Shown here in pieces: positions 1 to 12,260 of a DNA stretch of 64,000 nt. Each line of letters opens with the position of its first letter. Positions within the stretch are counted from its first letter, which is position 1. Both the position numbers and the translations under genes were made by a program. The notes beneath the pieces were generated by a model that saw only the letters and a program-made list of their open reading frames with translations, was not told the DNA's origin and did no database searches. Source of the stretch: Naematelia aurantialba (taxonomy: Eukaryota > Basidiomycota > Tremellomycetes > Tremellales > Naemateliaceae); NCBI GenBank assembly GCA_021527695.1, contig JAKFAO010000004.1, positions 124,001 through 188,000 of the forward strand, given 5' to 3'.

Positions 1-834
1 CAGAGCAGGCTGACGGGGCGGTGGACAGTGCCCCGGTGAGCTTCACTGAGACGATCCCGTGAGAGTGTTCTGATTGAATGAGCTTGTTTCACATCTTGTG
101 TATCATAAATCCGTGTCTAGCCTTTCCACATTTAGTCATAACGATGCATGTTATGGCCAGTGGCAAATGGCACAAATGCTCCATGTGTCAATAAGCATGC
201 CTAGCCTCCAAGGTCCGTGCGTCCCAAGGCAAGTGCAGATCTTAGAGTGGGTGCGATGAGAGCATGAATGCATGATGTAGGTGACCACACTCATCGCTCA
301 GCTGCAAAGCAGTAGAACATAGCTTCCCCCTCGTCCTATGAAACAGTCACGCCTTGCCGTACGAGGACAGTCGTTTACTGGAAGTCTTCAGCCAGTCTCG
401 ACACTGGCGCGCCGTGATAGCCCAGCTCCTTGAATGCAACGCCGAAGTTGCAGATATCCTTGAGGGATATCTTGCGCGTAGTGTCGTCATCGAGGTTGTA
501 GGCAGATCTAAGGATCCACATTTCTCCGGTGAGAGTAGATCAGATGGTGCAGGGAGAAGAGACGGCAGGCTGGTGGAACATGAACGACTGCGCAACTTCG
601 ACGGCAAGTCTAAGTGCTGATCGCTTGGAGATTGAGAGGATGGGGGAGTACCGTACATAGAATGGCGTGCTTCTGGTGGTGAGGTAGAAGAGCGGTGTGC
701 AGGAATTGGCAAGCCCATTGGTGCCGGTAGGGAACTGGAGGACCCGACTGCGGTTGAAGAGAGGGCCGTGGCTGAGGGATTAGACAATAGATCTGTAGGC
801 GTTGAAGGCCCCTTCTGGGCAGGAGAAGACTAGA
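1..834. other. Left-edge stretch without a supported gene
   Basis: Open frames exist on both strands here (for example a 146-codon minus frame at 347-787), but none shows a recognisable domain or a convincing splice join to the neighbouring gene. The minus frame could be a 3' exon or 3' UTR of the unknown gene that ends at 835. I see no RNA gene, repeat or mobile element. Confidence 0.4.
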
Positions 835-1915
835 CTACATCTCGGATACATTTGGAGACTCACAGGTTGCATTGGGTGGGCCGAGTAACTCACTTGAAGC
901 TGCAGATGACTCACATGAAGCTTCAGATTGAGGTTTCTCAATCGTAGAGAGTGGGGATGGTGTTTCGAGCGTATTCGATTTTCGTAGCCAGTCGTCATAA
1001 ACCTCGCTTCCTAGCATGGTGGCTCGTCTGTGACTGTGCTCGCTTCGGCTTACCAAGGCTGATTCCCGTTGCGCGTACATCATACGTAAGTGCTTCTTTG
1101 CACGATCAGCGGCAGCGGAGTGATACGTGTCAATTCCGTCAGAGGCAGCACCACTTGACGGGCGCAACTTCAGGTGTCCGTTGTGGTCATGCTCTGCCAT
1201 TGCTTTCGTGAGACAGTCGACGCCGAGGAGGATATCGTCCAATGGCGAGGTAGAGGTAGAGGTCCGTTTAGAATGGACAAGAAAAAAGCGAGTCCGCTGG
1301 TCCAGAGTCTCCATGACATGCTCAGGGGACTCTTTCCTATCAACCAACCTTCCCTTCAGAATTTTGAGTGTGCTGCACATAGACGCGAACTCTGCCACAT
1401 CAATCCCCTGTCCTGTGATCGATACCGCGGGAACGGCGTCGGGTGTATCGTCGAACTCGGCTAAATCTGAGAGCGCTTGCTCCACGTCATGCAAGAGTGT
1501 CGACGGGTCTAAGCGGTCTGGTGATATCCAGAGTGGATCTTTTCGCGCCTCTAGCATGAAGTCCTCTTTCTTGCGAGCCAGAGAGCCTAGGAGCTGCCCT
1601 TCGCTGAAATGCCGCTCACCAGTTTCGGACATCCATGAACCTGTACAGTATTTGAGCTAGGTCTAAACCGACAAGCCGGGAGCGGGAAAGTGTCTCACTG
1701 GTTGGACCAATATCATAGATCTGCAGGAGCTCGTCTCGCACTGTCCCAATCTTGCTCATCTGCCTCAGCATCTCCCGATCGTCTCGATGTGAACCGACTT
1801 TTGCCATTTGCCAACGCTCTGGCGACTGACTTGGTGTCCTAGTGAATTTCACGGTGGGGACGGACGCACCGGGTTCGGGCGAAGCAGCGGACAGCTCGAG
1901 AGCGGGGAGTGACAT
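835..1915 (-). CDS. Unknown protein, two exons, about 345 aa
   Basis: I do not recognise this protein. Exon 1 runs from the ATG at 1915 to 1647. A 43-nt GT-AG intron (1604-1646) joins it in frame to exon 2 (1603-835), which ends in TAG. The two exons total 1038 nt, an exact multiple of three, which supports the join. The predicted protein is soluble and polar, with a serine-rich C-terminal tail and no visible signal peptide or membrane segment. The middle part is charged and looks helical (around the residues encoded at 1000-1300). The gene is divergent from the DUF2235 gene, with 605 bp between start codons. A further 3' exon in 347-787 cannot be excluded. Confidence 0.45.
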
Positions 1916-2520
1916 GAATCGACTGATTCAATGCTCTGAGACTGTTGAGAAAAACAATCCAGGTACTTATGGCAGCATAATCTGTGAGTCTCGCCACTTG
2001 AGTGACGAAGACGACTTGTCGGAGCATCCTAAAGGAGCAAGCGAGTCTCGTGTCAAGGGAAGGACAAGGCGGACTCTCAGTGTGCAGGGTGCCAACTTCG
2101 ATCCTTCAGCACTGACGAGTTTGCACAGCTTTGCACAGCCTAGCACAGCGTTTGAAGACGCGAATCATCTTAATGTGAACGCTTGAACGCTTCGACAGAC
2201 TCTGCTATCATCCGCCACTTGAAACAGCACACCGTGTTGTGAGAGTATATTAGGGTCTCAAGTACTTAAGGCTATACTTTTGATTCACTGATGTATGCAT
2301 GAGTGAAAATAGAGCCAAAAGTAAGGGCAAACAACGGTGCGATTCAACAGCTCGTCTGAGGGCAAGCAGCAAACACATCAGACAAAGTGCTGAGGGGAAG
2401 GGACGCCGGGGATGCAAAAGGTCCCAAAAGGAGCTGAGCGCAGAGTTCCCTTCCGCCTTCTCTCTGTTCAACATTGCTCATCTTTCCCTTTCCCCATTTC
2501 GCAGCTACACTCTGTCAGTT
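1916..2520. promoter_or_regulatory. Divergent intergenic region
   Basis: This 605-bp gap separates the minus-strand unknown gene from the plus-strand DUF2235 gene and must hold both promoters. The part next to the DUF2235 start is pyrimidine-rich (about 2450-2520), as in many fungal 5' leaders. An ATG at 2299 is in frame with the DUF2235 gene and would add 74 residues of low-complexity basic sequence. I judge it to be leader rather than coding. Confidence 0.4.
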
Positions 2521-4574
2521 ATGTCGTCTATGGCGACGACTGACAATGGCGACGGGACATCATCCCCTGACCAGCCTCAAGCTGCCCCGGCAGCTCTCGC
2601 CCCGCTTTCTGGGCGGCGCAACATCGTTATTCTGATGGACGGTACCTCGAACGAGTATTGCATGGCCAACACAAACATCGTCAAACTCGCCGGTGTCATG
2701 CAGGTCGATGCTGAACAGCTCATGTACTATGACTCTGGTGTCGGAACAACCCTCCCCTCCGCAGCGTCAACGTGGAGTGATGTCCGAAGGCGAGTGGGGA
2801 TTTCAATGGATGTAGCCTTTGCTTGGTGAGTCGCTCCTTTGGCGTAGTTTACCTGTAGGAACTTTCCCGAACATGTTCAGCGCGCATACAGGTATCTCAT
2901 GGAGACGTATCAGTAAGTCAAATCGATCAAAGAGAGGCTGATATGCAGAGACGGCGACAGAGTATTCATTTTCGGTTTCTCTCGAGGTGAGCTGCCATTC
3001 GTCCACGCTGATGACAGGATCTTACTCTGCACGATGCCTCGCTGGGATGATTGAAAAGGTGGGTTCCACGGATGACTCGGCTTATGCTAGGTTGGGCTCC
3101 TGCCCGCCGGGAATCACAGTCAAATTCCTTTGTAGGCGTCAAGCCTCTTCCCACCTAGCTGACTGCGGGACAAAAGCGCGTACAAGATTTACAAAGACAA
3201 GAACAATGTATGTCTGCCTTGCCACGATGTTCCATCCCATCCAAGTCCCGATTCGATGGGTGGGCCCGGGAAGGATGTCCTGGACGCCGCTCGTTCCTTC
3301 CTTGAACCCCTTGCGCACGGATACAAGAGGACTTTTGGGATAAGCAAGGATGTCAAGGTGCATTTTCTGGGAGTGTATGATACCGTGGCTAGCCTGGGGC
3401 TGCTAGAAGTTGAAGGTGAGTTAGCGCATCGGTCACGCTGAATGTAGAACTCCCTTTCGCATCCAATGTCGACATGGTTGGATTCTTCCGACATGCCCTG
3501 GCACTCAATGAACGTCGAGCAAAATTCCAACCCGTCTATCGTCAGCCCGACGCCCCCGTATTAGACAGCAACCACATTTACTGTACCGAACATTTCTTTC
3601 ACATCCTCGGCAGGTTTTTCAAGAACATGGCTACCAGGATTAAAGGTCTCTTTGGGAGGCTACCGGTCTCCATAACGCCTGACAACGAAGATTTCGACCA
3701 AAAGATGGAAACTGGGGATTCGTGTGGGCATCAGGGTAGTGGAGACGGCGAGTTGAGGACCAAGGAAGTGTGGTTCCTCGGATGTCACAGTGATGTAGGT
3801 GGGGGGAATTTCAGGAATGGGCTCCCATCGCTGTCCAACATCAGCTTTAGGTGCGTTTGCCACCCATGCACCGAGACTGACTCTAGATGGATGGTACGCG
3901 AAGCTGAGCACTGCGGTCTTAAGCTTGACGCTCCCAATGTTCTCCTTCAGTCTGCTTTCGACGTGCCCCCTGTTCAGGCACTCGTGCAAACCATGCCCCA
4001 GCTTAAGCCGCTGGTCATGCAACTAAGGGAACAAGGTATCCTTCGTCCCACCCAACTCAAGGAACAATCCCAAATCCGCAGTCTCATCAAACAACTCCTC
4101 ACCCCGGACAAGATTCACACGTTGGTGGATCAGGCTGCATCATTCGATACCGAGGAGGACTGGTTTCAGCCCGAGACCATCAGAAGGGGAGACTTCGATT
4201 TGACGAGGCTGCCCAAGGAGTCGCTCACATTCCGCTGGTGGTTTCTCGAATGGATGATCCTCCAAACTAGAAATTGTGGGGGTGGGGCGGGAACCACGGG
4301 TGATCGTGGTGCCTATTCCTGGAGGTATGTCTAGGGAAGGAGCCGGGCTGATGGCAGGGTCAACAACTTTCGTTATCGTAAGATGCTACCCGGGAAGCAG
4401 CAAAAGATTCACCGCTCTGTTCAGAGAAAGTTGCAATACCATGCGTACTTCGCGGGCGACAAGTCGATCATTCCTTGGACTGAACCCACGAATTGCCTGC
4501 CTCCCGATTGGGATACTACATGGGCCGAGCTCGGGAGCGGCGCAAAGCAACCCGGCGGTGGATGGGAAGATTAG
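2521..4574 (+). CDS. DUF2235 (Tle1-like) alpha/beta-hydrolase family protein
   Basis: Fungal DUF2235 proteins share the fold of the bacterial Tle1 phospholipase effectors; their substrate in fungi is not known. The sequence shows the family blocks in order: an N-terminal strand with MDGTSNE, the NTNIVKL helix, YYDSGVGT, the nucleophile elbow GFSRG (a GxSxG motif with SYSAR following), FLGVYDTVASLG, FRHALALNERRAKF, and EVWFLGCHSDVGGG. The C-terminal part is helical and ends near PDWDTTW. The gene has about nine or ten exons; exon 2 is only about 20 nt (YLMETYQ). I chose the ATG at 2521 because homology begins soon after it; an in-frame ATG at 2299 is possible. The protein is about 520-560 aa. 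The exon border near 3210-3280 is uncertain. No signal peptide is visible. Confidence 0.85.
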
Positions 4575-5569
4575 GCCCAGTGCGGGAGTGGCAAGAGCAG
4601 GGTGACATTGGGTCTGGTTTGTGATATGTGTGATTGAGGTATGAAGCTGTATTCTGTACTGACTGCTACTTCTGTGACCTGAGCCAGGAAACCCTGCCTG
4701 ACCGTGGTCCCGGTCCCTCTCGTCATCGTCTATTTCCCATTTGTACTTGACAGTCAAGCAGCCTGGTCGTGGCAAGTGGAGTGGAAGATGACTGGACAGA
4801 TCGCTTTCGAAATACTGCCCCAGTCAGCTTCGGGAGTTCCGCACCAAGACTGGTTCGACCTTGCAAACTTGTGTCGATTTCGCCACCGAAACGGGCAGAC
4901 TGGGGCCGAGTACAGTACGGTCTCACTCGTACGAATGCAAGCTGCGGGAAGTGATAGTGGTGGCTATGCATTCCAGGGAGTGTACCCTCACCACGTAGGT
5001 CGACACGCTGCTACCGACCTACAAGATCGCTTGATGGGGACATGCGAAGACGCGCCTGGGAACTGGGGATTCCTCTGGAAGGCGGCGTCCTCGCAAGAGT
5101 CGAGACGTAGACTGACTTGGCGAGCAAATCTGACGACCTTTCTGAGCAGCTACGTACCCATCGTTGCGAAGACCGCAGCGGTCGCTCTCACCCCATTCGC
5201 CACTTGCTACTACGGACCTATCAACACTGAATATTCCGTTTGTGCAGCATCAAACAGAGTCTGGTTAGGACAGGCCTTTCTTGGCCTTGTCACTCCTTTC
5301 CCTCCCACTGCGCTTCCTAATGTACGTCAGGAAGAAGACCAATGGTGATGTCTCATGAGCGACACTGATCTGACGTCACGATGCCTCTCATCTTGCAGTT
5401 AGGGGCATCGTTTCGAAGGCTTCTGGGAAGAAAAAGATTCCACCTCTCCAAAAGCATCCACAGAAGCGCATATTTAGAGCATCCACAGTGGCAACATACT
5501 TTCGCCACTTTCTCTCTCCGCATCATTGACTCAGCTACAGACTCACATTTTACCTTGTGAGTCCTTGAC
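4575..5569. other. Gap with an unassigned open frame
   Basis: This 1-kb stretch lies between the DUF2235 stop and the acidic unknown gene. A long plus-strand open frame runs to 5348, with its first ATG at 4788, but it has no domain I recognise and no clear intron pattern. I see nothing else in it. It may be 3' UTR plus promoter, or a degraded gene. Confidence 0.35.
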
Positions 5570-6712
5570 ATGTTCCACCCCTATGCTGCGTCCCTCCCCA
5601 GGGACCCAGGCTCCTTCTCATCCGAGACAGGCACCGACTGGGATGCCGAGGGACGAATGTCGGAGTTTTCGAGGCACCCAGATGACGTGGAAAGCAGTGA
5701 AACACCGGAGGAGGAGGACGACGACGAGAGCGACTCTGACGATGACGAGGACGAGGACGAGAGGGAAGAGCGTGAACGGTTCCGCACGGCGATGAGCTAC
5801 GTCCGCAATTACCTTGTTTCTACGGTCCCGAAGTACCTCGACATGCTGTTTCCCCCGGAACCCACAGGTAAGATTGCAGAACCAGCGGATAGTTGGTGGG
5901 GCAGCTGATCTGGCCGTTCAGACCACATGACTGCAGACGATATTCCCAGGACGGTGTTGGAATCCATCTCGCATCGCTGGATTAGCGTGGGACAGAGACG
6001 CCGCCCGCCTGTGTCCGCTGGGAACATTGCTGACGAGGACGAGATGGACGCGCGGTGCACCGATGCGTTCAGGCAGTGCTGCCGGGTAAGCGAGGTAGTG
6101 TCGACTCTGCGGCGACTGAGCGATACCCCGGCCGAGGCGGAATTCTTCTGGCAACTCGGCGTATGTGTCGACCACGACCGCGACCTCTGTTTGGACCGGT
6201 CGACTGAGGGGCTGTTCGACTTGGAGCCGGACGACAGAGTCCTCGCAGCCCAGCAGATATTGCGTCTCCAGGAGAAGTTCGCGGGCGTCACCAGCCGCCA
6301 ATACTGCACGCGGTCATTTGCGGACCTGGCCACCGCGATAGAGGAGGAAACCGGTCTCGACCGCGCGTTCTATCTCCAGATAAGAGAGAGCTTCGACACG
6401 GTCAGGGCAGACTGGGATCACTTCTGTGACGAGGTGTGGGACGAGCTGAGCCAAGAGGTGGGCGATGACCCAGACGCAGCCGTTAAAGTCTACATCAAAT
6501 GGGAGCAGGCGGTCAAGTCGTTCCCTACCCGCTTCCCGGTTTGGAAGGCTACTCGAGTCCCCCGTCCTCCTCAGAGCAGTGTTCGTCCGCTTGAGCAGCC
6601 AAGTGCGGAAGAGGATGAAGCAAGTGCGGAAGAGGATGAGGCAAGTGCGGAAGAGAATGAAGCATCTCCAGACAGTGTCGTTGAGATGTGTGCCTCTGGA
6701 TACTCAATGTAG
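5570..6712 (+). CDS. Unknown acidic protein with C-terminal heptad repeat, 362 aa
   Basis: I do not recognise this protein. Exon 1 is 5570-5867 and exon 2 is 5922-6712; a 54-nt intron with a GTAAG donor joins them in phase 1, and the sum (1089 nt) keeps the frame. Residues about 40-70 form a strongly acidic run (EEEDDDESDSDDDEDEDE). The central part is a mixed helical region rich in Asp, Glu, Arg and Trp. Near the C-terminus SAEEDEA is repeated three times from a 21-bp tandem repeat. There is no signal peptide or membrane segment. The acidic character would suit a nuclear or chromatin-associated protein, but that is inference only. Confidence 0.6.
6602..6664 (+). repeat. 21-bp tandem repeat, three copies, coding
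   Basis: Three adjacent copies of a 21-bp unit beginning agtgcggaagagga encode SAEEDEA, SAEEDEA and SAEENEA near the C-terminus of the acidic unknown protein. The period is a multiple of three, so copy-number change would keep the frame. Confidence 0.9.
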
Positions 6713-7027
6713 TGCCGTCGATATATATGCATGTGTATCCTCAAGATAGCTCGCGGATGTGTATGCATGTGTATTCTAACCTGACACGAGAAGATCCACC
6801 ACCTTTCCCTCGTCAAGATCGTCTGCACGATCTTCTAATACCAGGGGATCCACGAGCATTGATCGGTGTTCGTGCATGTTAGCTCGGCGAAGCAGCAAGT
6901 TGAGCAGAACCCCAGTGAGGTGAGTTGGACTCGTCCGCGGATTTACACCCCGTGGCGAATACGATAATGTATGCAAGCTGCTTCGGGATCATCTGCATAA
7001 GCACACTTGCTCCGCATATGCACACAT
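6713..7027. other. Convergent 3' region
   Basis: This 315-bp gap lies between the stop codons of two convergent genes. It holds two partial copies of an atgcatgtgtat motif (about 6727-6779) and nothing else that I can support. It most likely contains both 3' UTRs. Confidence 0.4.
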
Positions 7028-8679
7028 CTACTCTGCCTTCTTCTTCCCCTTTGACCGTCCCTCACCCAGCATGACCCACAGCGCACAGAACAGCAAGAAC
7101 GCTGCGCTAATACTGATGGTGGACGAGTAGAATGGCCACGCTCCACCGATGAACCTCGGATACTCGTCGTGTCTGAACGGCACGACAGAAGCCGTCGAAG
7201 ACGTTCGGATATAGCTCCACCTGATGAGCCTGTCAGCATTCGGTCGCGACAGGGCTATGCGAAAGTGAAAGAGGGGGGCCTCACCCTGGGCGCCAGTACT
7301 CGACGACAAATTTGAAGACGCCGTGTCGATCTGGAGCAACGAACGAGGTCGAGTACGTGCTCGATGTCTTGTCGGAGGAAACTAGCGGGAGCGATGTACG
7401 GATATGGGGGTCAAGCATGGTAAAGTCGAGCTGCACATCGGACAACGAGACCGGAGACCAGGATGAGGCGCCCTCAGAAGTCGTGGAATGCTGTGAGATG
7501 GTCATAGAGTATGACTGGAGCGATCAGTTGGGATCATGCGTGTGGATCAGGCAACCTACAATCTCGTCCTTGATGCGGTACATCTCTTTGGGCTCCGTTT
7601 CGCCATTTTTGTGATGAGTCGTCGAGACAACCTTGATGACGCCCGTCTCCTGGAAGACCCATTTGGTGAAGTCTGAGATAAAGTCGGCGTTTCCAGCAGT
7701 ATGGCTGCCAAACGTAAGCGCGCGAAAAGGATACAGGCGCAGACTCACGATGTCCCGTCCGCGGATTTCACCTTCGTTCCCCACCACTCGTCCTTGAAAA
7801 GATCTCCACTGCCAACGAAGCCGATCCTAACGTTGTCCCTTGTCTGCAAGGCACTGACCAGGCCCGCTCGTTTCCCTGTCAAGACCGCCTCTTTGGCGCC
7901 CTTGCCCGAGACTGACGCCTCGACTTCCGCCTCTTCGGCATCAAGAGCCCGATTCTCGCCAACGTAGCTTGTCTTGGGCGCATGAAGGACCTCGACAAGG
8001 TATGGGTTCATGCCAGTCGAGTGCACGGTTCCAGAGGGGTATACGATGGGGCCGCCGGAGAGTGTTTTGGAGGAAAGGAGTGGTCCGTTGGAGATGGCGC
8101 ATGACGTAGGAGGCAGGAGGACGGTAGCGGGCGAGCCAGAGGCGGGATGAGAGAATGCATCGAGGAGCATCGAGTCGCGCTCGGCAAACTCGAGGTCGTA
8201 TTCGCGGAACGTGTCGCGGTTGATCTCGGAAATGTTGGGTGAGAGGAGGTAGAGCGTATTGAGTCCTGCGATCTGCGCGCCGAGGACAGACTGGGGAGAG
8301 AGTGGGGCAGCGAATGCTAGGTCTGACTCAGCTCCTTGGCCCATCTTGGTCCTGAGGCAAAGACTTACATTTGGCTGAAGGAGCAAACATGATCAAATGG
8401 TCGTACTGCGCTTCGCCGTACTTGACGAGCTCTGCAGAATCGTCCTTGGGTCCCTTGAAGGTGAGCTCGTATCCTCGGTCTAATGTACATCAGCTCCCCT
8501 GCCTCATGACAGCTATGCGATCAACCCTTACCAGATAATGAGCTCCAGAACCGAGAGTATTCGTCCTTCACCAAGTGAGGATCAAGGACGACAAGAATAC
8601 GGTCGCCAGTGGCCGAGCGCGCGGTCGCGAGGCCGGCCAACCCTAGGACCACCGCCATCAGACATGCTGGGTATCTCAT
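7028..8679 (-). CDS. WBP1: Oligosaccharyltransferase 48-kDa subunit (OST48/Wbp1)
   Basis: This is a subunit of the ER oligosaccharyltransferase, which transfers the lipid-linked glycan to Asn in N-X-S/T sites. Exon 1 (8679-8532) encodes a signal peptide (leader with VVLGLAGLATA) and the family start GDRILVVLDPHLVKDEYSRF. Exon 2 (8480-8369) encodes the RGYELTFKG and YDHLIMFAPSAK blocks. Later exons carry the SPNISEINRDTFREYDLEF block, a large lumenal domain and the DEYPRFIGGAWPFY block. The protein ends in one membrane segment and the cytosolic tail KKKAE, a dilysine ER-retrieval signal. There are six exons with introns of about 40-60 nt. The downstream neighbour is convergent. Identification is firm; the start has no in-frame upstream alternative that I can see. 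Confidence 0.95.
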
Positions 8680-10061
8680 CCCCGACGAGACTGCTCAGCA
8701 GCCTGTTTTTGAAGAGCGGACTGGGCAAAGCAAGGTGAGTCTAGAAGTGAATGCGCTTTGGAAGCGCAGTTGAGCGACGTGTAATGCGCGACGCGGAACT
8801 TAATGGAGCAACCCCTGTAGCCCCGATTTAGGAGCGTTCCTCTAAGACCTCTGCGTGAACTAGTAGCAGGTCTCCTTGAACTCAGCTCCTCATGCTCAAG
8901 CCTCTACATTCCAGAGAAGATGGACAAGACCTGCCAAGAAGCTGCGAAAAACTTGCAGAGAAGTTGCACAACCTGGCGCTCAGGTGTCCATAACTAAGCG
9001 CGTTCACCACTGGTTTGAGTCTGAGGGCACAGTGGTTGCCAAGTGGTTGAAGCCCGCAGGTATCAAGCTGGCAGTCGTAGAGAGTCTCACAAAGTTGTCC
9101 ACATTAGCAATTCCCTCATGAATTGGATTGTAGTCTTCCATGGCGCTCGAGATGTTGCCGGACACGACCTTACCGGAGCTCCATAGCTGGCTCGTATTCT
9201 GCAAAACTCGCTGAAGGTTCACGGGCATCACCGAGGTCTCCATTGTTCAATTTAACAGCGGGCCCGGGCCCTCGAGCCTGTAGGCGGCGCCGAGCTGCAT
9301 GCCAGAGTGCCTGTAAGGTAACCCGGTCAGCGGCCGGGCCCTCATCAGCCAGCAAAACTCTGAAGCTGCAGAAGGCGGGGAAGGGCGAGAAGAGCGCCGC
9401 TGCAAGGCAGTCGCTTGGACGGCGTCCGTGTGTCCGGGTCTACAACACCACCGTGATGCATCCAGACCAAGATGGACCATACCCGCCATTCTACTTTGCG
9501 GCGTTCGGAAGAAATGCGGTCAGCTGGCCGGACGGAAAAACTGTTAAACTGTTGTATCGGTGCTGGCCATTGAACTTTGGATGAAACCCACTCTGTGGAG
9601 ACTGTGAGTCCGTCCGAGTACACATGTCTTTTGGTCGTGGTGTAGGTCAGTCTGATCTTACTGTTAATAATTACCAGTTGAACCAATTTTGCAGGTCGCT
9701 GACTCATCTATCATCTAGACGTTCCACTCGATAGATAAGTAGCGGCGTACAGAGTTGCGACTGTATAAGAAACGAACGTTGGAAACCGAAGAGTGGGGTC
9801 CAGTCGACTAGTCAGTCCACACCACACACAGTTTGGTCGACGCTGATCGTGCTGTGCTCTGCCTTCTGCTCGCTTTGTCCCCATACTGAATCTCCTTTGA
9901 ACGCGTCGCCAACCAATCTATGATCCACCGCGGTGCTAAAGGCAGCCTGGTCGACTTGAGACCATTTGTGCCTCACCCTCATATAGACTACTCGTACATC
10001 CGCATAACGGTCGTCGAGTGGACGACGAAGGTCCGCCCAACAAACGCAACAAAGTCACACG
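8680..10061. other. Gene-poor 1.4-kb intergenic region
   Basis: This gap separates WBP1 (-) from the MFS transporter (+). Short open frames occur on both strands at 8876-9121, 9004-9243, 9123-9584 and 9345-9707, but I recognise none and no splice joins are convincing. A TATA-like tgtataaga lies near 9761, about 300 bp before the transporter start. The region probably holds both promoters. Confidence 0.4.
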
Positions 10062-12260
10062 ATGGCTGAAAAGTCACATCTTCCGAATGATGAAGGATGC
10101 AGCCCACAACGACCGAATTGCGAGCCATTGCCTCGCGTTTTGACCGAGACCAACAGACTGGAGAATGACGACCCCTATTCCGCCAAAGACGACATGTTCC
10201 CCCAGTCCCGGGTGTCACAGGAGATCGCAGAAACCCGCTTGGAGGACACGAATCAGCTGTCCAATACCCGGATGTTCCTGATCGGGACATCTATGATGTT
10301 GACCTACTTTCTGGGTGTAAATTCCTTTCGTCATCCGTGACAAATTGGACTGACAGGGATAGACCTCGTCCGCGGTCGCCGTCACCCTCGTCATCCCGGA
10401 TATCGCTTCAGACCTTGGAGTCTCAGCACTTGCGGTTCAATGGGTAAGTATCCCCCACGTGCCTGCGAGCGAAGCATGAGCCTGATCTGGCACAGGTGTC
10501 CTCGGCGTACAGCCTGGCCTATGGATGGTGCGTTCTGATGATACCAAGTAGCTTTGCTTTGACACATCTCAGCGGACTCCTGTTTGCAGGCCGGATCGCC
10601 GACCTGTATAACCGCAAAATCGTCTTCCTCACGGGCGTGGCGATATTCTTCGTCTTCAACATCCTTTCGGCAGTGATACGAGTACATCTTAGGCATTTTG
10701 TCCGTTGGCTCTTTGTTGACCAGGCTACAGGTTCGCGTCCCGCTATGCGTCATCCGGGCGTTGTCCGGCCTAGGACTCGCCATTGCCATACCTGCAGGCT
10801 ACGGCATTGTGGGGTCCAACGTTCGCCAAGATCCATGGAGGACTACTACTTTCGCCGCGTTTGGCCTAGGTGGTCCCGTCGGCGCTTCCGTGGGTACATT
10901 GTTGGGGGGTGCTGTCGCTGGATCTGGCAGGTAAGCAGCGACCGTCTTCAGACACCAGGCCATTCATAGATAAGCGCTTATGCCACTCGTCATAGGCATG
11001 GCTGGACGTATCTGTTCTACATCCTTGCCGCCTGTTCGATCATCCCGTTCGTTCTCGTCCTTTTCGTGGTGCCGAGGGACGACCGCATCCTTCGTGGACT
11101 CGGTATCGATCGCCGAATCGACTGGCTAGGTGGCATACTAATCACGCTGTCCACCTCGCTCTTCCTGTTCAGCATCGGGCAGAGTGGCATCGCTTCGAAG
11201 GGATGGAGCGAGCCGTGTCCGTAAAATCTTCTTTACAGGGCGATTGGGTACTTATTCTACGTAGATATTCCTGCGCTGCTGGCTGTGTCGCTCGTCATCT
11301 TCTCTGCGTTCCTGTTCTGGGAGCGCCACTTGGAACACCGCACCACCTTCCCACCCCTGCTCAAGACGTCACTGTTCACGCGGCACCGGTTCCGCGTCAC
11401 ATCCATCACACTCATTGGCTTTGGTGCATCCGCATCCGCATATGGATTTGTCTATGTCTCGACTATTTTCTTCCAAGACTACAAGGGCATGAGTGCAATA
11501 GACAACGCCGTGCACATGGTGCCCTGTAATGTCATGGGACTTGTCGCAGCGGTACGCTCATCCGGTCGTTCTCTCATTGTACGATTGAGGCTGACGAGCG
11601 CAGGGCGGCGTGATGGTGCTTGCACCTAGAGTCAAGGCGCCGTACCTCCTGGCAGGTGGAGCGGTATTAACAGGGTTGACCTCGTTGCTATTCGCCGTGG
11701 AGCCTGTCGGAACCAGCTACTGGGCTTGCGAGTTCATTGCGCTCCTTTGCCTTCCATGGGGCATCGACTTGTCAGTACCCAACATAATGCTGAAGTGATG
11801 ACGTGGAGCTGAGGTCGATACAGCGCGGTGTGCCTAGGGACGATTCTCGTCTCCAACCTCGTCACAGAGTGAGTGGCGTCGTCACCATCAGAAGAGGTTC
11901 ATGTCAGCCTTGCTGATATGTGCTGCGCAGTGAAGAGCAAGGCGTTGGAGGTGCATTGTTCCAGACCTCGGTTCAGATCGGCGGCTCACTCGGGATCTGC
12001 ATCTCGAGTCTGATCTCCACCAACCGTGAGCAGGCGACCGGGAGTCTGCTGGACGGACTAAAAGCCGCCGGGTACATGAACACCGTCTGGAGCTGGATCG
12101 GTACGTCGCCGGATGTCGCATTATGCTTCCCGCATTTGCCTGCTGGACCGATAGATCGGATGGGACGGCAGCTGACCATGGTCTAGTCCCGTTGCTCGTC
12201 CTCATTTCCTTCAGGAAAGTCGGCTTGGCAAAAGACGTAGCCAAGTTTGAAGAACTCTGA
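10062..12260 (+). CDS. MFS transporter, DHA2-like drug:H+ antiporter family
   Basis: This is a major facilitator superfamily transporter of the plasma or vacuolar membrane. The substrate cannot be read from the sequence. A cytosolic N-terminal tail of about 70 residues precedes the first membrane helix (MFLIGTSMMLTYFLG). The blocks VAVTLVIPDIASDLGVSALAVQW, SSAYSLAYG, LFAGRIADLYNRK (the MFS A-type loop) and SGLGLAIAIPAGYGIVG follow. The C-terminal block EEQGVGGALFQTSVQIGGS resembles the late helix motif of fungal 14-helix DHA2 proteins. Final residues are AKDVAKFEEL, then TGA. About ten exons are needed, with introns of 40-60 nt. Family assignment is firm; DHA2 subfamily is likely but less sure. 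Confidence 0.85.

Noticed and set aside
2299..2520. Upstream in-frame ATG for the DUF2235 gene
   Set aside because: The added 74 residues are basic low-complexity with leader-like pyrimidine runs; homology starts only after 2521.
4704..5348. 215-codon plus frame
   Set aside because: It begins with GTG, has no recognisable domain and no supporting splice pattern; kept only as a note on the gap.
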